Assembly (NCBI GenBank): GCA_023150935.1
Contig: JAKLJW010000025.1
Location: 1 to 64,000 of the forward strand
Direction: 5' to 3'
From: Candidatus Binatia bacterium
Lineage (GTDB): Bacteria; Desulfobacterota; Binatia; HRBIN30
Length of the DNA stretch: 64,000 bases
Shown here: positions 53,393-62,398 of the stretch, one piece after another
Layout of the letters: every line of letters starts with the position of its first letter
Position numbering within the stretch: position 1 is the first letter of the stretch
The notes under the pieces: generated by a model
Seen by the model: the letters and a program-made list of their open reading frames with translations, nothing else
Databases searched by the model: none
Told to the model about the DNA's origin: nothing
Made by a program: the position numbers and the translations under genes

Positions 53393-53767
53393 ATGCAAGA
53401 TTCTTGTAACAAACTGACGATCCTGTTGATCGATCGGGACGAGGCGTTCAGGACCGCGTTGAGCAGCATCCTGCGGGAGGACGGACACGGGGTTCTCGAG
53501 TACGACGATCCCGGGCACGTCCCGCCGATCCGGGAACTCGACGCGGTCGACCTGGCGGTCAGCGATTGCAGCCCGTCGGAACGGGAGGCCCTGGCTTTCG
53601 CCGCCGACTTTCACACCGCGCGCCCGGAAGTTCCGATGATCCTGCTGACGACCTACCACGCCGACGACTACAACGGACGCTGTCGCCGGATCCCGCATTT
53701 GTACGTCCTGCCGAAGCCGGTCGATTATGAGACCTTTCACGCACTGATTCACGAACTGGCGGGGTGA
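53393..53767 (+). CDS. Stand-alone response-regulator receiver protein
   Basis: 124 residues with one receiver (REC) domain and no output domain. Key positions are present: acidic Asp14/Asp16 in LLIDRDEAF, the phospho-acceptor Asp58 in LAVSDCSPSE, Thr86 or Thr87 in ILLTTYHADD and Lys108 in VLPKPVD. The SDCSPS context is unusual for a phospho-site. It acts by phospho-dependent interaction with a partner, but no histidine kinase is adjacent. The 3' end overlaps that of the convergent aguA gene by 19 bases. The ATG at 53393 has only a weak ribosome-binding site; a start a few codons later is possible. Confidence 0.75.
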   Translation: MQDSCNKLTILLIDRDEAFRTALSSILREDGHGVLEYDDPGHVPPIRELDAVDLAVSDCSPSEREALAFAADFHTARPEVPMILLTTYHADDYNGRCRRIPHLYVLPKPVDYETFHALIHELAG

Positions 53768-54837
53768 CACCTGGCGGCAGGCTGTTGCTGAGTGACGCAG
53801 TGGAAGGCCCCGAGGCCCCACACCATTTCGCGGGCGTGGATGCCGGCGACGCGGCGGGTGGGAAAGCAGGTCTGGAGAATTTGCAGCGCCACCGCGTCGT
53901 TGGGGTCGGCGAAGGTAGGCACGAGCACCACGCCGTTTCCGATGTAGAAGTTGGCGTAGCTCGCCGGCAGGCGCTGGCCATCGTACTCGACGGGCGCGGG
54001 CATCGGCAGGGCGACGACGCGCAGCGGACGGCCGTCCTGATCCCGCATTGCGTGCAACCGCTTCAGGTTGTCGCGCAGCGTCCCGTAGTTGTCGTCACGG
54101 GGATCTTCCTCGACCACGGTCACCACGGTACCGGGGTCGACGAAGCGGGCCAGATCGTCGACGTGTCCATCGGTATCGTCGCCGGCGATGCCGTCGCCGA
54201 GCCAGAGTACATTGCCGACCCCGAGGTAATCGCGCAGCACGGTTTCGATCTCGCCGCGCGAGCGATGCGGATTACGGTTGGGGTTGAGAAGGCACTGCTC
54301 GGTGGTCAACACGCTGCCGCGTCCGTTGACGTCGATCGAGCCGCCCTCGAGCACGATCCCGGGCGAGAACAGGGGAATCCCGAGGCGGGCCGCAATCGCC
54401 GCCGGCACCGCGTCGTCGTGCTCCCAGGGCGGGTACTTGCCGCCCCACGCGTTGTAGACCCAATCGACCGCCGCCAGCTCGGTACGTCCGTTGTGGAGGC
54501 GCGTCACAAAGGTAGGGCCATGGTCGCGCATCCACGCGTCGTCGGTGCGTATCGCGTGGGTTTCCACATTACCGGACTCGACACCGCCGCCGGCGAGCAG
54601 TTCGCGAACGGCGGCGGCGGCGGCTTCGTCGTTGACCAGCACGCACACGCGTTCGTGCGTCCCGAGGGCGCGCACGATCTCCACCCAGATCGCTGGAATA
54701 GGCGCGAAGTTGCCGGGCCAGGACGCCTCCTTGTGAGGCCAGGAAAGCCACGTCGCCGCGTGCGCCTCCCACTCGGCCGGCATGCGGTAGCCGAGGGCGG
54801 CGGGCGGCAGCGTCCCGCGGCCTTCAGGATGCGTCAT
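53749..54837 (-). CDS. aguA: Agmatine deiminase
   Basis: 362 residues of the guanidino-group-modifying family. It converts agmatine to N-carbamoylputrescine and ammonia. Motifs: MPAEWEAHAATWLSWPHKEA, TDDAWMRDHGPTFVTR (substrate Asp), the active-site segment LGDGIAGDDTDGHVDDLARF with the catalytic His, and the nucleophile Cys347 in GAFHCVTQQQP. It overlaps the 3' end of the receiver gene, which is convergent. Upstream on the same strand aguB overlaps it by 14 bases, so the order aguB-aguA forms an operon that makes putrescine from agmatine by two hydrolytic steps. Confidence 0.95.
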   Translation of the reverse strand: MTHPEGRGTLPPAALGYRMPAEWEAHAATWLSWPHKEASWPGNFAPIPAIWVEIVRALGTHERVCVLVNDEAAAAAVRELLAGGGVESGNVETHAIRTDDAWMRDHGPTFVTRLHNGRTELAAVDWVYNAWGGKYPPWEHDDAVPAAIAARLGIPLFSPGIVLEGGSIDVNGRGSVLTTEQCLLNPNRNPHRSRGEIETVLRDYLGVGNVLWLGDGIAGDDTDGHVDDLARFVDPGTVVTVVEEDPRDDNYGTLRDNLKRLHAMRDQDGRPLRVVALPMPAPVEYDGQRLPASYANFYIGNGVVLVPTFADPNDAVALQILQTCFPTRRVAGIHAREMVWGLGAFHCVTQQQPAARCHPASS

Positions 54838-55699
54838 CGATGACCCGCCGCATCAACCCGCCATAAGCGTCGATGCGGCGGTCGCGCAGGAACGGCCAGT
54901 GCCGGCGCGTCGACTCGATAAGGCCAAGATCGCATGGAACTATCAGTATTTCCTCGCGATCGTGACTGGCGCGCGCCAGGACACGCCCGCAGGGATCGGC
55001 GACGAACGACGCCCCCCAGAATTCGACCGTGCCTTCGGTGCCGACGCGGTTGACGGCCACGACGAACACGCCGTTGGCGATCGCATGGCTGCGCTGCATC
55101 AACTCCCAGGCGTCGTGCTGCGCCGCGCCGAACTCCGCTTTCTCGGCTTCGTGCCAGCCGATCGCCGTCGGGTACACGATCATCTCCGCGCCGGCGAGCG
55201 CCGTCAGACGGGCCGCCTCGGGAAACCACTGGTCCCAGCACACCAGCGTGCCGACTCGGGCTCCCCGTACCGTGAAACCGTGGAACCCGAGATCCCCCGG
55301 CGTGAAGTAGAACTTCTCGAAGTACAGGGGGTCGTCCGGAATGTGCATCTTGCGGTACACGCCACGCAGGCTGCCGTCCGCGTCGAGCACCACGGCGGTG
55401 TTGTGGTACACCCCGGCGGCGCGCCGCTCGAAGATCGATCCGATCACCACCACGTCGTGTGCGGCCGCGGCTTGCGCCAGGGCCGCGGTTGTCGGCCCCG
55501 GGACCGGCTCGGCCAGGTCGAAATGGGCATGATCCTCGCTCTGACAGAAGTACCGCGACGCAAACAGCTCCTGGAGGCAGACGATCTGCGCGCCCTGGCG
55601 GGCGGCGTCGCCGATGCGGTCGACGGCCGCGCGAACATTGGCGGCAACATCGTCCCCGCAGCGCATCTGCACCAGTCCGACGGTTACCTGCTGACCCAT
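54824..55699 (-). CDS. aguB: N-carbamoylputrescine amidase
   Basis: 291 residues of the nitrilase superfamily with the Glu-Lys-Cys triad: Glu44 (CLQELFASRYF), Lys117 (YRKMHIPDD) and Cys154 (TLVCWDQWFPEAAR). It cleaves N-carbamoylputrescine to putrescine, CO2 and ammonia. The segments FEKFYFTPGDLGF and the terminal STRRHWPFLRDRRIDAY are characteristic of AguB. The start ATG at 55699 (MGQQVTVGLVQMRCGDD) is the natural one; the frame upstream is not conserved. It overlaps aguA by 14 bases. The two genes together make the agmatine route to putrescine; the arginine decarboxylase step is not in the window. Confidence 0.95.
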   Translation of the reverse strand: MGQQVTVGLVQMRCGDDVAANVRAAVDRIGDAARQGAQIVCLQELFASRYFCQSEDHAHFDLAEPVPGPTTAALAQAAAAHDVVVIGSIFERRAAGVYHNTAVVLDADGSLRGVYRKMHIPDDPLYFEKFYFTPGDLGFHGFTVRGARVGTLVCWDQWFPEAARLTALAGAEMIVYPTAIGWHEAEKAEFGAAQHDAWELMQRSHAIANGVFVVAVNRVGTEGTVEFWGASFVADPCGRVLARASHDREEILIVPCDLGLIESTRRHWPFLRDRRIDAYGGLMRRVIDDAS

Positions 55700-55797
55700 G
55701 CGTCGACTCCGATAGGTCGGGCTGCCGCGCAACGCAAGTGGCGCTGCGGTCGAAGGCGATTTGACGGGTGCGAGCGGCTCGGCTACAGCCCCCCGCG

Positions 55798-56796
55798 ATG
55801 CGCTCAGTGTTTCGGCGCCACCGCGGCACCGCCCGACTTGCCGCCGCGCACATGCTCGCGGCCGCGCTCGTCGCCGCCGCACCGGCACTGGCCCAGGTCC
55901 TGCGCGACAACGATATCGTCGCCCGGGTCAACGCCGTCCCCATCTACCGCAAGACCGTACGCGAGGTCGTCCAGGGCGGCGTCTTCATGCAGGACACCGA
56001 GCCCGACGCCGCCGGACTCGCGAAGCTGGCTAACCAGGCCCTCGAATCGCTGATCGATCTCGAGCTGCTGTATCAGGAAAGCCAGGCACGCGGCGTGGCG
56101 GTCACCGACGCCGACGTTGAAGCGGAAATCCAACGCACCCGGGCCAACTTCCCGAGCGATGCCGCATTCAAGGCTGCCCTGACCAAGAACGGCACGACAC
56201 TCGACGAACTGCGCGCCGACACGCGCAAAACCCTGGCCGTGAGTCGCCTGATCGAAGGCGATGCGTGGCGCGAGGTGCGCGTGTCCGCGGATGAGATCGG
56301 GGCATTCTACGAACAGAATCGCGAGGAATTCCGCCACGGCGCCCAGATCCGCGCCAGCCACATTCTGGTGCGGGTGCCCGCGGGCAGCAGTGCAGCCGAA
56401 CGGGCGGCGGCTCGCAAGCGCGCCGAGGCGCTGCTTGCCGAGTTGCGCGCCGGCGCCGATTTCGCCGCCCTCGCCCGGGAGAAATCCGCGGACCCGGTGA
56501 GCGCGGCGCGCGGCGGCGACCGGGGCTTCTTCGCCAAAGGCGAGATGGACCCGGCTTTCGAAGCCGCCGCCTTCGCGCTCTCCCCCGGTCAGATCGGCGG
56601 CGTCGTGGAGACCCGCTACGGCTTCGAGATCGTCACCGTTACCGGCCAACGCGACGCCGGCATCAGCCCACTGGCCGAGGTGGAACCGGTGATCCGTGAA
56701 GTTCTGCTCAAGAGCGCGCGCCAGGAACGTCAGGCTGCGCTCGTTGCCGAGTTGCGCCAGAAGGCCAAGATCGAACGCGTCGCACCGTTGCACTGA
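55798..56796 (+). CDS. SurA/PpiC-type peptidyl-prolyl isomerase
   Basis: 332 residues with a signal peptide (ARLAAAHMLAAALVAAAPAL) and the SurA-like N-terminal domain (IVARVNAVPIYRKTVREVVQ; SQARGVAVTDADVEAEIQ). A single parvulin domain follows at about residues 185-290 (QIRASHILVRVPAGS, REKSADPVSAARGGDRGFFA, GGVVETRYGFEIVTVT). Such periplasmic foldases help outer membrane proteins fold. The ATG at 55798 is used. It begins a plus-strand run of five genes with gaps of 19-83 bases (C69 peptidase, IMPase, glycerophosphodiesterase, DUF1275). Confidence 0.9.
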   Translation: MRSVFRRHRGTARLAAAHMLAAALVAAAPALAQVLRDNDIVARVNAVPIYRKTVREVVQGGVFMQDTEPDAAGLAKLANQALESLIDLELLYQESQARGVAVTDADVEAEIQRTRANFPSDAAFKAALTKNGTTLDELRADTRKTLAVSRLIEGDAWREVRVSADEIGAFYEQNREEFRHGAQIRASHILVRVPAGSSAAERAAARKRAEALLAELRAGADFAALAREKSADPVSAARGGDRGFFAKGEMDPAFEAAAFALSPGQIGGVVETRYGFEIVTVTGQRDAGISPLAEVEPVIREVLLKSARQERQAALVAELRQKAKIERVAPLH

Positions 56797-56815
56797 AGAC
56801 GGGGGCCAACAGCTT

Positions 56816-58147
56816 ATGAAGAAATGCGCGCCGAACACGAGACACCGTGGCGGTCACGGCGGGAACGCCGAGTTGCCGCGCGTCGCTTGCGACTCGCTGG
56901 TGGCGCTGCCGGTTGCCACGGCGGACGGAACGACGTTGTTCGCCAAGAACAGCGATCGCCCGGCGATGGAATGTCAGCCCCTCGTGCAGTCGCCGCGGCG
57001 GCGTTACGACGCCGGCTCCAGCGTGCGGTGCACGTATATCGCCATCCCGCAGGTCGCGGAGACCGCGCGGCTGATCGGCTCCCGCCCCTTCTGGTGCTGG
57101 GGCTTCGAACATGGGCTCAACGAGTACGGCGTCGCCATCGGCAACCATACGATCTTCACCAAAGCGCCGCTCTCCGGTCTGGGCCTCATCGGCATGGACC
57201 TGGTCCGGCTCGGCCTCGAGCGCAGCCGCACCGCGGAACAGGCGGTCGACGTCATCACGACCCTGGCCGCCGCGCACGGTCAGGGCGGGTCCGGGTATGT
57301 CGACAAGGACTGGTCGTACCACAACTCCTTTCTGATCGCCGACCGCAGCGCCGCGTTTCTGGTCGAGACCAGCGACCGGCGCTGGGTGGTCCGCCGCATC
57401 CATACGGTTGGCAGCGCCACCAATCACGCCACCATCGGCGACGACTGGGACGCCATCGCCGACGGCACCATCGAGGACGCCATCGCGGCCGGTTGGTGGA
57501 GCGAGGATGGTGACGTGCGCTTCGACTTCGCCGCCGCGTACCGCGACACCAGTCTGGTCCCCGATGTCATTTCGAGCGGCCGCCACCGCCGCACCTGCGC
57601 CCTGCTCGAGCAGGCCAAAGGCAGGCTGACGGTGGCCGAACTGCAGGCGGCCCTCCGCGATCACTACGGCGGCGCCGGCCCCCGACGCGATGCCACTCCG
57701 GCCGACCCCGAGTATTTCAGTGTCTGCATGCACGCCGACCCGGTCGGCACCACCACCGCGAGCATGGTGGCCCGCATCCCCACCGCCCCCGAGGAGCCGC
57801 CGGTTTACTGGGCGAGCCTCGGGTCCCCGTGCGTAGGCGCGTTTCTCCCCCTCTTCGTCGACGGACAGGTTCCGGCGTCGCTCAGCCGCGGCGGAGAACA
57901 GCCGTCGGAGGAATCGCCGTGGTGGCAGTGCAAGCGCCTGCTCGGCATCGTGGAGCAGGACTGGGAAGTTCTAGCCCCGCAGGTACGCAGGCGACTCGAC
58001 CCCCTGGAGGCCGAGCTGCGGGAGCGTACGGCGCCCGAGACCCTGCGCCGCCTCACGCCCGCGGCGCGCAGCGAACTGACCTCGGAGGCGGTCGACTCGT
58101 TCCTGACCCGTGTCAACGAGCTGCTCGCCACGCTGGCCGCGCGGTAG
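56816..58147 (+). CDS. C69-family (secernin-like) N-terminal nucleophile peptidase
   Basis: 443 residues. The family core begins at Cys26 in RVACDSLVALP, where autocatalytic removal of the preceding segment would expose the nucleophilic Cys. It continues with DGTTLFAKNSDRPAMECQPL, the typical Asp-Arg region, and GFEHGLNEYGVAIGNHTIFT. Other C69 traits include GGSGYVDKDWSYHNSFLIAD. The family contains dipeptidases and secernins. The 25-residue prepeptide here (MKKCAPNTRHRGGHGGNAEL) is longer than in secernins, which start almost at the Cys. No signal peptide is evident. It follows the PPIase gene by 19 bases. Confidence 0.88.
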   Translation: MKKCAPNTRHRGGHGGNAELPRVACDSLVALPVATADGTTLFAKNSDRPAMECQPLVQSPRRRYDAGSSVRCTYIAIPQVAETARLIGSRPFWCWGFEHGLNEYGVAIGNHTIFTKAPLSGLGLIGMDLVRLGLERSRTAEQAVDVITTLAAAHGQGGSGYVDKDWSYHNSFLIADRSAAFLVETSDRRWVVRRIHTVGSATNHATIGDDWDAIADGTIEDAIAAGWWSEDGDVRFDFAAAYRDTSLVPDVISSGRHRRTCALLEQAKGRLTVAELQAALRDHYGGAGPRRDATPADPEYFSVCMHADPVGTTTASMVARIPTAPEEPPVYWASLGSPCVGAFLPLFVDGQVPASLSRGGEQPSEESPWWQCKRLLGIVEQDWEVLAPQVRRRLDPLEAELRERTAPETLRRLTPAARSELTSEAVDSFLTRVNELLATLAAR

Positions 58148-58192
58148 GAAACGCGTCGTTCGCGGCTGGCGGCCTCATAGACCATCCCGGTC

Positions 58193-58993
58193 ATGCAGAA
58201 CTTCCTCACCGTTGCCCTCGATGCCGTGCATGCCGGCGGCGCGTTGATCCGGTCGGCCTGGACGCGACCGCGGCGGGTGGGTTTGAAGGGCCCGGTCGAC
58301 CTGGTTACCGAAACCGACCGTGAGGTTGAAACCTACATCGTCGGGGAGTTGCGGCGCCGCTTCCCACGGCATCGCGTCGTGGCCGAGGAGGGGGTGAGCG
58401 CCGAGGCGCCGGCCCGGGAGCACGACGAGCACGTCTGGTACCTCGACCCGCTCGACGGCACCACGAATTTCGCGCACGGATTTCCGCACGTGGCCGTGTC
58501 GCTGGCGCTGGCTCGCGGCGCCGAGTTGGAGCTCGGGATCGTCCATGATCCCTTGCGCGACGAAACCTTCGTCGCCCGCCGCGGTCAGGGGGCGACCCTC
58601 AACGGCATTCCCATCGCGGTATCGGGCACGGCCGATCTGGGTGCGGCTCTGGTGGCCACCGGGTTCGCATACGACAGGCGGGTGAGCGCCGATTTCTACC
58701 TCGGATTCATTGCCGACATGCTGCGCGAGGCGCGCGACGTGCGGCGGGCGGGTTCGGCCGCGCTCGACCTTTGCTACGTCGCCTGCGGGCGGTTCGACGC
58801 CTTCTGGGAGTGGCGTTTGAAGCCGTGGGACACGGCGGCCGGGGCGCTGCTGGTGCGCGAGGCGGGGGGCACGGTATCCCGCCTCGGCGGCGGCCCGTTC
58901 GACCTTCACGGCGATCAGATTCTCGCCACCAACGGCAGCCTGCAATCGGCCGTCGTCGCCGTCTTGCGGCGGCGTCTCGACACCACGAAGTGA
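58193..58993 (+). CDS. Inositol monophosphatase family protein
   Basis: 266 residues with the IMPase metal-site motifs: GPVDLVTETDREVE, VVAEEGVSAE, the core WYLDPLDGTTNFAHGFPHVA and the C-terminal WRLKPWDTAAGALLVREAGG. Mg-dependent hydrolysis of inositol phosphates or related sugar phosphates (SuhB-, CysQ- or HisN-like) is expected. It lies 45 bases after the C69 gene and 50 before the glycerophosphodiesterase lipoprotein, in the same direction, which suggests a phosphate or inositol-lipid turnover group. Confidence 0.93.
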   Translation: MQNFLTVALDAVHAGGALIRSAWTRPRRVGLKGPVDLVTETDREVETYIVGELRRRFPRHRVVAEEGVSAEAPAREHDEHVWYLDPLDGTTNFAHGFPHVAVSLALARGAELELGIVHDPLRDETFVARRGQGATLNGIPIAVSGTADLGAALVATGFAYDRRVSADFYLGFIADMLREARDVRRAGSAALDLCYVACGRFDAFWEWRLKPWDTAAGALLVREAGGTVSRLGGGPFDLHGDQILATNGSLQSAVVAVLRRRLDTTK

Positions 58994-59043
58994 TTCGACG
59001 TTCCCGTTGGCGCGCTCCCGCCCACCGTGTCAGAGTTGAGGTC

Positions 59044-59994
59044 ATGTTGCGCACTCCGGGCCATCGCTTTTCTGGTCGCCTCGTGGTCTTGCTGCTGCCC
59101 CTCGCGGTCGCGTGCGCGTGCGGCGACAACGATGGCGTAGCGCCCCCGGCGGCACCGACGGCCAGCGCCGTTGTCCGCGCCGCGCTCGCTCGCTTCACAC
59201 CTGCCGCCGCATTCGGACACCGGGGCAACGGCATCAACCTCACCGGGCGCACGCTTCCGGAGAACTCGATCGCCGCGTTTCTCGGGGGCCTGGGGCGCGG
59301 CGCCGACGCGGTCGAACTGGACGTCGAACTGACCGCCGACGGCAAGCTTGTCGTCATGCACGACGACACTCTCGATCGAACCACGACCTGCCGCGGATGT
59401 GTGAGCGCTCAGCCGCTGGCGGCGGTGCAGGCGTGCAACCTGCTCAGCGGCGACATGCAGATCACGACGGAGCGCCCGCCCACCCTGGCCCAGGTGTTCG
59501 CCGCGCTACCTCCCGCCACACTCGTCAGCATCGAACTCAAGGCCTTCGAGGATCCGTGCCGCACGGCCACAACCGGCGCTGCGGCACTTGCCGCCGCCGG
59601 CATAAGCGAGGTCGAGCGGCTCGGCGTCGCCGATCGCGTCCTGTGGTCGTCGTTCGACGTCGACGTGGTCGCCGCGTTGAAGGAGTCCAGACCGGACTTC
59701 TATGTCGGGTTATTGTTCTCGACCGACGCCGAAGCGAACGTGGCGACGGCAGCGCAACTCGGGCTCGATGCCGTGCTGCCCGAATACGGGCTGATCGGAG
59801 CGGTGGCACCGGAGGCGCAGGCGCGCGGCATGCAGGTCATCGTCTGGACCGTCAACGGCCGCGCGCGTATGCACCGGTGCCTCGACCTCGGCGTGACGGC
59901 GATCATCAGTGACGAGGCGGCAATGCTCCGCGAGGTACTGACCGAACGCGGCGGCAGGTCGGAAGTGGGCGCTATGCGGAAAGGCGCCAAGTAA
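59044..59994 (+). CDS. Glycerophosphodiester phosphodiesterase lipoprotein
   Basis: 316 residues. The signal ends VVLLLPLAVACAC; the second of the two cysteines is followed by GDNDGVAPP, the same post-lipobox pattern as in two other lipoproteins of the window. The GDPD TIM barrel follows: AAFGHRGNG, RTLPENSIAAFLGGLGRGAD, ELDVELTADGKLVVMHDDTL (metal Glu/Asp), RTTTC and VWTVNGRARMHRCLDLGVTA. It hydrolyses glycerophosphodiesters to glycerol 3-phosphate and alcohol, here probably at the outer membrane or periplasm. The start is ATG 59044; the gene is 50 bases downstream of the inositol monophosphatase gene. Confidence 0.92.
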   Translation: MLRTPGHRFSGRLVVLLLPLAVACACGDNDGVAPPAAPTASAVVRAALARFTPAAAFGHRGNGINLTGRTLPENSIAAFLGGLGRGADAVELDVELTADGKLVVMHDDTLDRTTTCRGCVSAQPLAAVQACNLLSGDMQITTERPPTLAQVFAALPPATLVSIELKAFEDPCRTATTGAAALAAAGISEVERLGVADRVLWSSFDVDVVAALKESRPDFYVGLLFSTDAEANVATAAQLGLDAVLPEYGLIGAVAPEAQARGMQVIVWTVNGRARMHRCLDLGVTAIISDEAAMLREVLTERGGRSEVGAMRKGAK

Positions 59995-60077
59995 CGGTAG
60001 CGGCGGGCACCCGCCGGGGGTGCAGAGGAGGGTGCTGCCGGCCGACTCGCGGCGGCAGCGGCGCGCGCGGTTTATCG

Positions 60078-60782
60078 ATGGGACAAATCGGCTTACGGCT
60101 CGGCGTCGATCGAGTCATTCTGCTGCTCGCCCTGGCCGGGGCCGGGGTCGATGCAGTGGCAATCATGGGTTTCAACGTTCTGACCGCAGCGCAGACCGGC
60201 AATACGATCCTGCTCGCCGTCGCGGTTGCCGAGTGGCGGGTGGCGGCCGGGCTTGCGGCAGCGGTGTCCGTGCTGGGGTATATCCTCGGCGGCGCGCTGG
60301 CCGAGGTGCTGATCGTTCGGCACATGCGCCGGCATGCGCACGGCTGGCGCACCGCCCCGCTGCTGGCGGAAGGCATCTTGCTCGCCGGCATGATCTTGCT
60401 CTGGCGCGTCGTGGGGCCGAGTCCGCCAACCGGAAGCGCACTGGCGCTGGTCGCCCTCGCCGCCGTAGCCATGGGCATGCAAAGCGCGGTCGTACTGCGT
60501 CTGCACGGTGGCCCGACGACGACGTACATCACGGGCATGCTGACGACTTTCACTGCCGGGACGATCGGGAGGTGGTTGGCCGCCGGGAGCGCTGTGGCCG
60601 CGAACTCCACTTCTACGGCTGCCGCGGCCGGGACCGGCCACACGCGGACGTACGGATTGACGTGGCTGGTGTACACCGCGGGTGCGGTGGCGTGCGGTGT
60701 CCTCTTCCTGCGCGTCGGCGAACTGGCCCTGCTGGTTCCGATCGGCGCGATCGTCACGGTGGCGGCGTGCGACTCCGAATGA
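60078..60782 (+). CDS. DUF1275 (YoaK) family membrane protein
   Basis: 234 residues with about six membrane helices (RVILLLALAGAGVDAVAIMG, WRVAAGLAAAVSVLGYILGG, LLAEGILLAGMILLWRVVG, LALVALAAVAMGMQSAVVLR, and two near the C-terminus). The pattern GFNVLTAAQTGNTILLAVAV and RLHGGPTTTYITGMLTTFTA are signatures of the DUF1275/YoaK family, whose function is unknown. It sits 83 bases after the glycerophosphodiesterase gene on the same strand. Its C-terminus is 23 bases from the stop of the convergent cohesin/dockerin gene. Confidence 0.9.
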   Translation: MGQIGLRLGVDRVILLLALAGAGVDAVAIMGFNVLTAAQTGNTILLAVAVAEWRVAAGLAAAVSVLGYILGGALAEVLIVRHMRRHAHGWRTAPLLAEGILLAGMILLWRVVGPSPPTGSALALVALAAVAMGMQSAVVLRLHGGPTTTYITGMLTTFTAGTIGRWLAAGSAVAANSTSTAAAAGTGHTRTYGLTWLVYTAGAVACGVLFLRVGELALLVPIGAIVTVAACDSE

Positions 60783-60805
60783 AGACGGTACGGTCCGGCT
60801 GAGCG

Positions 60806-62398
60806 CTAGTCCGCCTTCAGGCTCCCCGCTTCCTGCCAGTTGCCGGAGCAATCGCCGAAGAGGACGGCTTTGAAGTTCTGGCCGGCGGCGCTGCTTGCCA
60901 GCGGGTTGAAGGCAATGCCGCCACGCCGGCAGGTGCCGTCGAGCAGCGGTGGGACGACGCTCTGGTTCGGCTCCGCTCCCGGCACGGGAACGAAGGCCCA
61001 GTCCGAACCGCAGAGGTCGCCGACCGGAAGCCGGGGGATGATACCGACGACGAACTGGAGGATGCGCGCGGCATCGAGGGCCGAGACGGTACCGTTGCCG
61101 CTGACGTCACAGGCGAGCGCTTCGTCGACGTCGAAGGTGCGCAGACCGGTGACCGCACGCAGCACCTGCGCGGCGTCAAACGCGGTGATGGCGCCGGCGT
61201 CGCCGCCGGTCTTCACCGGCTCCGCGGCGTACGGTCCCGGCGGCGGTATCGCCACGTACTGCCCCAGCGCGTCGGTCATCGTACCCGGAACCGCGTCGAC
61301 CTGTACGCCCGGCACCGGCCGGGCGTCACGGTAGTACAGGACCGTGCCGCTGACGGCGATTGCCTCCGGGGTGCCGCTCGGTGTGGCGGTAATCGTGGGC
61401 AGCGCGGTCGGCGTATCGGTGGGTGTCTCCGTCGCCGTCGGGGTCGCGGTACTTGTCGGCGTTGCACTCGGCGTGCTCGTCGGGGTTGCGGTCGGGATGG
61501 GCGTAGGGGTGAACGTCGGCGTCGACGTCGGGGTATGAGTGGAGGTCGGCGTCGAGGTGGCGGTCGACGTCGGGGTGGGGGTCGCCGACGCGGTGGCGGT
61601 CGAGGTGGAAGTCGCGGTCGGCGTGCTGGTCGGCGTGCTGGTCGGGGTGTCGGTCGGCGTGGGCGTCGAAGTGCGCGTCGAGGTCGGCGTCCGTGTCGGT
61701 GTCCGCGTCACGGTCGCCGTTGGCGTACGCGTCGCACTGGGGGTGCGCGTCGCCGTGCGGGTCGCTGTGGGCGTGGGCGTATTGGTTGCGGTCCGCGTCG
61801 CCGTGGCGGTGCGGGTCGGCGTCCGGGTTGGCGTCAGGGTCGGCGTCCGCGTCGGGGTTATCGTCGCCGTGCCGGTGGGCGTGTGGGTCGGCGTGGCGGT
61901 GGGCGTCGGCGTCGGCGTGTCGGTCGGGGTGGCAGCGCAGCCCGACACGCTCAGCGAGCCGGCCGTGGCGGTCGTGCAGGGGTCCTCCCCGACGATGCAC
62001 GACACCGGCGTCAGGGCAGTGGCGCCGTCATCGAGCGCGGCAAACGTCACGATTGCGACCGTTCCGCTGGCCGCCACGGGATTCAGGCAGAAGGCTCCGA
62101 TACGGACCAGGCCGGGGGTTGCCACGTTGGCGGCGAAGGTACACGTTTCCGGCTCTCCCGAGGGGAGCAGCGAGCCGGCCACGGCCCCGGTCGCCTGCAC
62201 CAGCAGCGAGTCGTACGTAACGTCGATGTTGAAGGCGATCACTCCCGACAGGTCACTGGCCTGCACCACGACTTCGGTGGTCCCGCACGCGGCGATGTTG
62301 CCGCTGCCCACGGTCACGATCGAGGCGGCTGCCGGACCGGCAACCAACAGGGCGGCAAGGACTATCGGTACGCGTCGCGCGAACTGCCGTCGGGACAC
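60806..62398 (-). CDS. Exported protein with cohesin-like domain, Thr-Pro linker and dockerin-like tail
   Basis: 530 residues. GTG 62398 is used because a GGAGGAG site lies about eight bases upstream; a GTG at 62440 is less likely. The signal peptide ([18 protein letters not shown]) is followed by a cohesin-like beta domain (residues about 25-150: [21 protein letters not shown]). A linker of about 190 residues of [12 protein letters not shown] type follows, then a carbohydrate-related or regulatory-like segment ([18 protein letters not shown]). The C-terminus carries dockerin-like Ca-binding repeats ([20 protein letters not shown] and [20 protein letters not shown]). Both partner domains of a cellulosome-type interaction are on one chain, so it may self-assemble or link to others on the surface. 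No catalytic domain is present. Confidence 0.85.
   Translation of the reverse strand: MSRRQFARRVPIVLAALLVAGPAAASIVTVGSGNIAACGTTEVVVQASDLSGVIAFNIDVTYDSLLVQATGAVAGSLLPSGEPETCTFAANVATPGLVRIGAFCLNPVAASGTVAIVTFAALDDGATALTPVSCIVGEDPCTTATAGSLSVSGCAATPTDTPTPTPTATPTHTPTGTATITPTRTPTLTPTRTPTRTATATRTATNTPTPTATRTATRTPSATRTPTATVTRTPTRTPTSTRTSTPTPTDTPTSTPTSTPTATSTSTATASATPTPTSTATSTPTSTHTPTSTPTFTPTPIPTATPTSTPSATPTSTATPTATETPTDTPTALPTITATPSGTPEAIAVSGTVLYYRDARPVPGVQVDAVPGTMTDALGQYVAIPPPGPYAAEPVKTGGDAGAITAFDAAQVLRAVTGLRTFDVDEALACDVSGNGTVSALDAARILQFVVGIIPRLPVGDLCGSDWAFVPVPGAEPNQSVVPPLLDGTCRRGGIAFNPLASSAAGQNFKAVLFGDCSGNWQEAGSLKAD
61390..61935. repeat. Low-complexity Thr-Pro coding repeat
   Basis: About 180 codons of an ACN-CCN-dominated repeat (Thr, Pro with Ala/Ser/Arg) inside the cohesin/dockerin gene, read as GTCGGCGT-like words on the plus strand. 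Such tracts encode extended, likely glycosylated linkers and are prone to expansion, contraction and assembly error. The strong plus-strand open frame over it is a shadow. Confidence 0.9.
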
